A model generated the notes under the pieces. The model saw nothing but the letters and a program-made list of their open reading frames with translations, was not told the origin of the DNA and ran no database searches. Positions 55,934-64,000 of a stretch of 64,000 nt of DNA are shown here, piece after piece. This DNA comes from Liolophura sinensis (taxonomy: Eukaryota; Mollusca; Polyplacophora; Chitonida; Chitonidae). The first letter of the stretch is position 1. Every line of letters starts with the position of its first letter. The stretch covers positions 8,158,706 through 8,222,705 of the forward strand of contig NC_088296.1 of assembly GCF_032854445.1 (NCBI RefSeq). Direction: 5' to 3'. The translations under genes and the position numbers were made by a program.

Positions 55934-56619
55934 CTGAAGACAAAATTGTGACGTTTGAGACAACGAAGTCATTAAAGGCAGTTCACATAAAAATGATGTA
56001 CAACTATTCCACACTGATCCTACAGACAGATTGTTCTGTTTGTGAAACAAACTCAGATTAGAATCTGTGGGAGATGAAATAAACAGAAGAGTTTGTATTT
56101 AGATATGACCACAAGCTGTTCTTCCTTGGTGCTGGGCACAGAGGAGTTAGATAAAGGGAAGCTGACTAGCTGGCCCGGGCTCAGTATAATGTGACTGGGT
56201 GTGGTGACTTTCGCATGAAACATCAAAGACGGCAGCACCATGGCAGCATGGATGTTCTCTGCCACAAGAACATACAGCATATGTATACACAACACATCTC
56301 CCCTTGTCGTCACAAGCCTGAAAAATTGTGTAAAGTACGACTTAAAAACCCCAAGGATACATACAAAGGAACTTTTCTGCACTAACACTCCATTGTTTGG
56401 GTTCTAAAATTAGGAGCTATTCAACACAGAGTTGTGTAACGGACTATATATAAAAAACACCAGAATAACGGGACATTGAACGATTGTGTTTAAGTCGAGA
56501 TTTTCTTGGGTTCCCAAGTATAGTATTACTGTTTAGTGCATGTCTGTTCCTTAAATTCTGACCAATGTGCACATACAACAATTAAGCTCAGACTTAAGTG
56601 TATATGTTTGTGAAATTGA

Positions 56620-57110
56620 CAGCTGGATGGTTTCCCCTTTGGTATATAGTGCTTTGATAATCAAATATCATTGGAGTCAAATGTTATAATCTATCATGAA
56701 GATCAAGGGTGAAACTTTGACTTTCGGAAACAAGGAAATGATATGTTTACAAATAACTATGTCCTTTCACCCAGAAGTAGTTATTGGTGTTAGCTATGTG
56801 GATACCTGTCAACTAAAACAATAGCATAATGCGTATGTTGAATGTACAAATATCAATAAACTGTCCAGGAAAGTAGTTCGATTCTCTTTTATATTATTTG
56901 TTCAACCAGGTGGAGAAACATATTTGAAACAGTAGATTCTACGGTGGGCTTTCCTTACAACATTAAGATCAATGGCATCACTTCAGATCTGTAATAGTTA
57001 ACTAATCAAAAGTTATTTTAACATGCAGAAATATATATACGTATACATACGAGAGTGACATATAAATGGATTCGCTGAAAGAATGTTGAGACAAACTACT
57101 ACTATGTTTG
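56620..57110. repeat. Gene 3 intron, internal tandem duplication, copy 1
   Basis: Similar to 57275-57740 (CCCCTTTGGTATATAGTGCT, CAAGGGTGAAACTTTGACTT, AAGGAAATGAT) about 655 bp away, and both match 41940-42400 in block A, which has only one copy. Confidence 0.75.
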
Positions 57111-57124
57111 TGATATGGGAACTA

Positions 57125-57270
57125 GGAGGATTTATTTATTTGTTCATTTTATTTTATTGGTGTTTTACTCAGGAATATTTCACTTATACGGACAGCATTA
57201 TGGTGGGAAGAAACCGGGCAGAGCCCGGCGGATATCCATGACCATCCGCAGGCTGGATGGCCTTACGGTC
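57125..57270 (+). repeat. SINE fragment between the duplicated intron copies
   Basis: Landmarks TTGGTGTTTTACTCAGGAAT, TTTCACTTATACGGACAGCA and AAACCGGGCAGAGCCCGGCG; the tRNA head is missing. It sits exactly between the two intron copies. Confidence 0.7.
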
Positions 57271-57274
57271 AGAC

Positions 57275-57740
57275 AATTGAAAGGATTCCCCTTTGGTATA
57301 TAGTGCTGTGACAATCACATATCGTGGGTGTCAAATGTTATAACCTATCATGGACATCAAGGGTGAAACTTTGACTTTCGGAACAAGGAAATGATCTATT
57401 TACTCATAACTGCGTTCTTTAACCTGGAAGCAGTTACTGGTGTTAGCCAAGTGGATATTTGTTGAAGTCAACTAAAACAATAACATAATGTGTATGTCAA
57501 ATGTACAAACATCATAAAACTGTTCAGAAAAAAATATTTTGAATCTTTTTTTTTTCTATTATTTGTTCAACCGAGTGGAGAAATAAATTTGAAATTTGAA
57601 TGGTGGGTTTTACTTTCCATATTATAATCAATGGTGTCACTTCATATGGTTATTAGTTAACTAATACAGGGTGATTTCAGCATGCAGAATGCATAAACAT
57701 ACTGTAGCTACATATGCATCAATTTTCCCGATGAATTTTG
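57275..57740. repeat. Gene 3 intron, internal tandem duplication, copy 2
   Basis: See 56620-57110. Confidence 0.75.
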
Positions 57741-59344
57741 AGACGAATTATTCAAAATGTACCAAAAATGTACGTATATAATGAGATCCCTACATACCAG
57801 GTAGAAGAGAATACTTCAATTGCATTTTCCTCAATTGAAACGAATTCAAAAGAACTGTAGGTCTTACATTTAAAGTCATGCATGCATTTACTCAATTCAA
57901 TACAGTTGTAAAGGAAAATCGAACTACTTTCGTGGATAGTGTGAAATGATCCTTTCTGTGAGGTAAATACTCCGGAATGTTTACGTTTTGAAAAGAAACC
58001 ATTCAGAGCCATAGTGTACTTCCCACATGAACAAACATGCGAAGTTTAACTCACACTTGCATAGAGAAATCCCAAGTTCGATTCAAAACCTGATTTCACT
58101 TATCAAATTACACTTATTCAGATAATCCCAGATATAGCCTTTGAACAGACCGTGTTTAATTAAACTGAATGAGTATACGAGACCGTTGGGATCATTTTGC
58201 CTAGACATCTAGTTGTATTAAACTGTGTCATTTGACTAAAATGTAAAGAACAAAGTCTAAAGTTGGGTTCACGCGATGAGAACTGTCGTCAATACTTGCG
58301 GATTTAAACTAACATTTGGTTTTAACTTTTGTCGGGATGGCTCCTGGTTAATGTTAATGCCACTCAAAACTGAAACGTTGTCTTAGTAGGTGACATTTTA
58401 TTCTGACGTATCCAAAACTGACAGTTGTCAAGATCTTTGCATGTGTTTGTTATATTTAGTTTATTGATATTTAGGACTTCTTTTCAGGATTTATATCTGC
58501 TGGAGGAGACCAGAGTGTCCTCAGAAAACAACCGGCCCTCGCCCAGTAACCTACAAACTTACTGAATTAAAACTGCACTCGATGCATCTGGAGTTTAATA
58601 GATACGACCGACCATATTGGTTAAGGATCTGACCCCTGCAGATCAGATGGACAGGAGTCCATTGTACACAGCTGTCGTAACGCTGGATCAAACACTTTCT
58701 ACACAACCCTTCACTCTGTGTTGTAACAGAAGTTATGCCAAGCGTTTTGCCGCGACTGTTACGTGAAACAGGCACTATATAGGGCCTCATTTTCACTAAA
58801 ATGTATTTCATTGTAAATCTTAAGCAGTCTAAATCTTCCACTTTCACCTATTTTTACACTGTATTGTTCAACGTCATATGCGTTTCCGAAACAGTTTCCG
58901 AAATTTTCAAAACTTTTCCACAAGCCTTTATCTTGAGTTTTAACACTAGACTTTACTTCTAACTTACGACATTAGTGTCACTGTCTCAGAATGAACTAGA
59001 GAGACTTTTGCAGATGTATGCATACGTTTGCAAATATTTCATTTCAAACTTTTCAACGCCGCTTGAATTCTTGACTTACTAGATGACCGCTTGACTGGCT
59101 AAAACATGGTCTACTAACACTCCAATCTGCTTGTCATTATTGTAAACAACATGACACATTGACTAACTGATGCAAAGTCACAATTACATGCTACCGAATA
59201 ACTAGATAGTATGCAATTACTAGGCTGATCGAGTCTTATGTTTCCTGCTATAATAGGTGATTGGTTTAGCAAAGATGCCTACATTTACACGTGTGTCCAT
59301 CCGGCAGTCCGTCAGTCAGTACGTGAATCAATACAGTAACTTAC
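57741..59344. other. Gene 3 first intron, right part
   Basis: Aligns with 42400-44078 of block A. No exon was recognised; a 98-codon minus-strand frame at 58551-58847 corresponds to the rejected frame in block A. Confidence 0.6.
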
Positions 59345-59387
59345 TTATCGCAAACAGAAATGATGAGGAAAGGCCACAGACCAACAT
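59345..59387 (-). CDS. Gene 3, first exon: start codon and signal peptide
   Basis: ATG at 59387 opens MLVCGLSSSFLFAI, 43 coding bases and phase 1, then GTAAGT. The length and phase equal those of genes 1 and 2. The flank upstream aligns with gene 2 across the LTR insertion point. Confidence 0.8.
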
Positions 59388-59671
59388 CTCTTCTCAGCCT
59401 CTTTCGACTGATAAACATTTGCACTTCTTTCTTGCTATGTCGTTAAAACGCCTATATGTGGGTGCCTTTTTCGAAGTAGGCTAAACTAGACACACTAATG
59501 CATTGCATATACAGGACTGTATACGCCTGTATATTTTTGATGTATAAAATATTCACTGGTTTTGTTGTGATAATACTTTTGTGGAATTCACAAAAGGCGT
59601 AAAAACGTGTACACTGAGAGTTCTCTAAACCCAGATCGGCATTTCTCAAGCTTCGTGGCCACTTTGTGCAG

Positions 59672-59705
59672 CTTCGGCTATTCGCGACGAACACGGAAGT
59701 TACTG
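59672..59705 (-). promoter_or_regulatory. Upstream box of gene 3
   Basis: CTTCGGCTATTCGCGACGAA then CACGGAAGTT, 285 bp upstream of the ATG, homologous to the boxes of genes 1 and 2. Confidence 0.5.
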
Positions 59706-61799
59706 TGTATCGTGGAGTATATATATAATTAAAACATTTAACTATCATGTCCCCACCACCTCCCCGCTTCGCGCCCCCCCCCCCCAGACTTTAGCTCACC
59801 AAATTCACTGAGTAATGTATTACTAAGACATTAGTGAACTTGACATGGTGGAAAAAAAATGGAAAAGTAAAAAAACTTACAAGGTGAAAAAAAAATTTAA
59901 GGAGAAACAGTTTAAAAAACAAAAACAGTTTTTAACCAATGACTTTTAAACTCGAGGCCCCGACATAATTCACCATTCATAAGAGTTACGCTATAATGTC
60001 ATCTATATAGGCATATAGGGGGCTACTCCATGATCGTCAGTGTCATCATGCTTTTGTAAATCAACTTTTGTCGCTTGCAAATTATCATTTCCCAATCCCA
60101 AAATGCTCTTTTAGACGCCGAGCACGCCAACGCGATTTATAGTATAACTTCCAACAATCTGGAATTATTATTAATCAAGTAAACACTCAAACAAATAATA
60201 CAATAAGTAAAAAACGTAATTCCTCGGACGTGCATGTGACATCAATCTAAGGACTTTTATACTGACGTTTATATAACTTGCCTTAATTCCACCCTGCCTG
60301 GGTCCAGTACATGCATTCGAATTGTTTCTCACATATACTTGTTGCAGTTGAACTTAACTAGGCTATATAAGAGAGGGGGTTGCTTGCTGTATTTTGTATT
60401 TCACTTTAATTAGTGTATATATGTCTCTTTTAAATCTGTTTATTATAACCTATTTTTTTAGACAGTCGCTTCTATTGAGCTGTCTGTAAAATCAGCCATA
60501 CTCGCTACTAAAATTTCCAGGAAAATGAAATTAGAACACTTATTCTAATTTATAAAAATAATGTTTGTACTGACAGTTTATAATAACAGTGGGCTAACAT
60601 GTTAAATCAGCATTTATGTATTTATGAACAAGTTTTAATTTGCTACGAATAGTGTTCACAAAGACAAACAAATCATTTACATAGCAAATATCGTCAATAC
60701 TATCCGATTTTAGCCGCTGGGTGTTGTGACCAGTCGTCTTGAATGGGTGTTTTTTTTTTATTTTCCTTGGACTACTCTATTGTATTGGTCAGAAGATTTC
60801 CATAGCGATTTCTCAATTTGCGTTCAAGGTAGCACTACCAAACGTCAACCGTATGCGCACAATGACGTAACGAAAGGACTACGAGCGTTAAACAAATAAT
60901 TGAGACTTCTTTCCAACTCCAAAGCACAAGAGTAAAAACTAAAATCACAAGGAAAGTACAAAAATATATAAACTTATCAATACTACAGGTACCTTTTCTG
61001 AATTCAAGTTGACGGAAAGTCAGCGGCATTCAGGCTAGTGATAAACAGTTTTCTTTAAATAAAACGGAAAAAATCCCCCCCCCCTCCAACACGCACACCA
61101 GCCCTAGCCAACGGACATTCCTGAAGATGCCATATTGCCGACTCTCTTGATCGTACCACAAGAAATGGACAAGTAACTTCAGCGACAAATCCCGTTGATT
61201 TCACAACAGTTAAATTTGTACGTGGGCAAACACTCTATGCTAAACTTAGTGGCAATTTCTAGAATTTAACTTTTATATTTTGACGTATTTTGACCCTGCT
61301 ACGGCGTTGTCTTCGTCATCTGTTCGGTAGGTTCAAGAATTCAAGCCACGTGATCAGGTAAAGCGAGGGCATGATTCCCAAGCCTGACTGAGCGAGATCA
61401 AAAGAGCTTCATATCCCTGTGTGTATTACAACCCCAGGGTAAACCCACGGAGTTGGGCACAGTACTGACGATGATTTTTACGTGTGACGTATAGACGTAC
61501 AACATTTTGATGGAAGACAGTCTTTTATTCAACCTCATCATGAAGGACTTCGACCTCTTATTCTCACCGCAATACGACAAAAGAGCACGAAATCCACGAG
61601 TGTTATAGTCGGAAGAATACCGTGCAGTTGCGTACAATGTCTTATGTGACATACTTCAAGGACACAATATGCTTGAGTGCGGCGTAAAACACGAATCAAA
61701 TACAAATAAATAAATCAAAGACACAAAACAAGAAAGTGCTCGATATCATTCCTAAATTAAGGGATCTATGCGCCTGCATATTATATAAATGCACTAATT
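59706..61799. other. Upstream of gene 3, no gene recognised
   Basis: C homopolymers at about 59777-59788 and 61075-61084; aligns in part with 45290-46150. A SINE tail fragment (GAGTGCGGCGTAAAACACGA, minus orientation) lies near 61675-61720. Confidence 0.6.
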
Positions 61800-62525
61800 A
61801 GTCAGGTTTGGTTAGAGTGCGAGTTAACATAGGTACATGTACTACTTGACCAGGGTACGAGTTAACATAAGTAACAATACGACTTGAATAGGGTGCAAGT
61901 TAACATAGGTATGTGTTCGACTTAGACATAGTACAAGTTGGCATGGGTACATGTACGGCTTGAACAGGTTGCGAATTAACATGTGTACGTGTAAGACTTG
62001 GTCAGAGTACGAGTTAACATAGGTACATGTATGACTGTGTTAGGGCAGAAGTTAACATAGATACATGTACGATTTGGTCAGGCTATTACTTAACGTGGGT
62101 ACATGTACGACTTAAACAGGGAACATGTTGACATGGGTGCATGTACAAGTTGAACAGGAGACGAGTTAACATGGGTACATGTACAACTTGGTCAGAGTAC
62201 TTGTTACCATGGCTACATTTATGAATTGGTCAGGGCACGAGTTAACATAGGTACATGTACGACTTGGTCAGGGTACTATTTATCACGGCTACATGTATAA
62301 CCAGGTCAAGGTACCAGTTACCATGAGTACATGTACGACTTGGTAGGGCACTAGTTACCATGGCTACATGTATGACTTGGTCAGGGTACGAGTTCACATA
62401 GGTACATGTACGACTTGGCCAGTGTACCAGTTAACATGGGTACCTTAATGACTTGGCCAGAGAACGAGTTAGCATGGGTACATATAAGATATGCTCAGGA
62501 TTCAGCTTAAGAGTGTTACATGTAT
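61800..62525. repeat. 41-bp minisatellite, about 17 copies, block B
   Basis: Units resemble GTACGAGTTAACATAGGTAC then ATGTACGACTTGGTCAGG, with small length changes. Same family as 46150-46395, about three times as many copies. Confidence 0.9.
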
Positions 62526-62585
62526 CCTGTCGCCAGGGAACCCATTAGGGCTTTCTTGGCTTGTCATTCCATAACAGGTGACAGG

Positions 62586-63279
62586 TGTTACGACCCAAAC
62601 TGTCTGTATTAAAAAGACAGTTTAGCCGCACAAAAAAGCAACCAAAACCGGCAGATTTTATTTTACAACAATATATTAGGTTTAACGGGAACAGATAACA
62701 ACACCTTTACAAATACTAAAGTACTTAAGTTTAACAAAAAAGGATAGCAGTATCTTTACAAATACTAAAGTACTTACATGTACAATGGTGTCAAGTCCAA
62801 ACGGACGCATGTACTCCACAATGCTTAAAAATTGCACAGAGGCAAATTCACAAGAGGGAAAATCCACAGTATAACTGAGTGTGTGACGAAATATACACAA
62901 AATTCAACAGACAGGGTCCGTGTACTAATAACCACTGTGTACACAAGAGCACAAATTAATCATACAAGTGCAGACTGAACAAGTGCTCGGTGGAGATGGG
63001 ATATAACAAAGTAACACACAGCGAAAGCATCCAAAACTCTTAATAATTCGCCTTTCTACCCCCCCCCCCCCCCTTTGACCTGCTTTCATAGGTCTTATAT
63101 AGACTGGTGGAGTTGTCTAGAATAAGAAAATTCTTGAACACTTAATGTAAACAAACAGGCCCCGAAATGAGGGTATTCTGGAACATTCTAAGACAGAGGC
63201 AGACAGCAGGCCTTGAACTCAGCATATGTAAACAGTGGCAAGCTAAATTTAGAAGCTGACGGCAGTTGTTCACATAACA
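62586..63279 (-). mobile_element. Solo LTR, 694 bp, reverse orientation, 4-bp target duplication CAGG
   Basis: Plus-strand ends are TGTTACGACC at 62586 and CACATAACA at 63279, the reverse complement of the 44244-45012 LTR. CAGG lies on both sides (62582-62585 and 63280-63283). Block A has a single CAGG at the corresponding place near 46468, so the insertion is younger than the duplication. No internal region. Confidence 0.9.
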
Positions 63280-63424
63280 CAGGCCTTTCCAAATGTATCC
63301 CAATTAGACGAGGTGTACGATGTTTTTAAGCTTAATTTGTCCTTTGAATGATATACCTCATTATACGCACATTCGTAAAAACCCTGTCAGCCATACATCA
63401 AACAGTTGACGGGCCCAGTTTTTA

Positions 63425-63650
63425 TTTATTTATTTATTTGATAGGTGTTTTACGCCGTATTCAAAAACAATTTACCTATAGGATGGCGGCCAGCAATTTG
63501 GTGGGAGAAAACCACCCCTTCCCATGTATGGCTCCCAGAGGAAGACAGCACTAGCTCGAGTTGAACTCAGAGCGACGGGATTGGTGAGATGCTCCTGGGT
63601 CATTACGCTGCGCTAGCGCGCTAAGTAATGGAACCACGGAAGCCCCCGGC
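63425..63650 (-). repeat. tRNA-derived SINE, degenerate head
   Basis: Landmarks TAGGTGTTTTACGCCGTATT, GGATGGCGGCCAGCAATTTG, GAGTTGAACTCAGAGCGACG and GCGCTAGCGCGCTAAGTAAT in family order; preceded by TATT repeats at 63421-63440. Confidence 0.75.
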
Positions 63651-64000
63651 CTAGTTTTTGTCAAGATACGAGGAAAACAGTTCTGGAACATAGCACCAAT
63701 GCCAATTGCTTTTTCCTAGAAAACACCATCGTACTGTTACTCCCATATATAATTAAGGCGACGATCATTTCCACACAAAACAAATGTACATACCGTTTTC
63801 CAGTCGAAAGAAACACTATATTTACTTAGGTACTTACACTGCTATTATAATGACATTGTATGGTAATTTGATGACAACACATTGTGTTCAATAATTCTAC
63901 ACCAGTGAAGTAAAAGGAAGTTTTTGTATTTATTTAGTCCTAATTGTCCTCAACCGATACAAACGAGACGAATTGATCAATCTAGAAACTGATCTAACAT

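Larger units (their letters stand above)
51366..64000. repeat. Segmental duplication, copy B (gene 3 block), running off the window
   Basis: Same order of landmarks as 37820-47765. Its right limit is not reached: homology to block A is still visible at the window end (63975-64000). Block B is longer because of the reverse transcriptase at 53.8 kb, an internal intron duplication (56620/57275), a longer minisatellite and an LTR. Confidence 0.85.

Noticed and set aside
61800-62525. A CRISPR-like array
   Set aside because: The repeats are contiguous minisatellite units without unique spacers, in an animal genome context.

Overview
This window looks like animal genomic DNA, most likely from a bivalve or other mollusc. 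It has an AT-rich background, short exons with GT/AG splice sites, scattered tRNA-derived SINEs, minisatellites and several kinds of transposon. The species call is an inference from the SINE type and the intron/exon style; nothing seen is diagnostic of one species.

Two things dominate. The first is a GC-richer virus-like Maverick/Polinton element at about 18.06-31.72 kb. It carries a protein-primed family B DNA polymerase, a retroviral-type integrase, a packaging ATPase, a double jelly-roll major capsid protein, a probable minor capsid (penton) protein and about nine accessory genes on both strands. Almost every gene is broken by frameshifts or in-frame stops, and the polymerase has lost motif B. 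The right terminus and subterminal repeats are visible. The left terminus and any maturation protease are not, so this is a left-truncated, decaying copy.

The second is a small family of minus-strand genes for single-pass, cysteine-rich, EGF/EB-like receptor-like proteins. Gene 1 runs from its signal-peptide exon (33292) to its tail exon (9362), and the Polinton sits inside its 17-kb first intron. Gene 2 (44121 down to 38030) is a pseudogene: it has a lost splice acceptor, an in-frame stop, a lost cysteine, no visible cytoplasmic tail, and a solo LTR in its upstream region. Gene 3 (59387 down to 47935) looks complete. Internal extracellular exons are symmetric phase 1-1. Genes 2 and 3 lie in a tandem segmental duplication (about 37.8-47.8 kb against 51.4-64 kb). 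Each copy later received one solo LTR of the same family, and the other copy keeps the matching empty site.

Layout: 0-0.94 kb, 30-bp minisatellite; 0.94-9.3 kb, mostly repeats, with a decayed older integrase-like fragment near 4-5 kb, a partial LTR at 7.2-7.8 kb and degenerate tandem repeats at 8-9.2 kb; 9.36-16 kb, gene 1 exons 2-7; 16-18 kb, repeats and a hairpin; 18.06-31.72 kb, Polinton; 31.7-37.8 kb, repeats and the gene 1 signal exon; 37.8-47.8 kb, gene 2 pseudogene block; 47.9-64 kb, gene 3 block with a reverse-transcriptase fragment at 53.8-54.7 kb.
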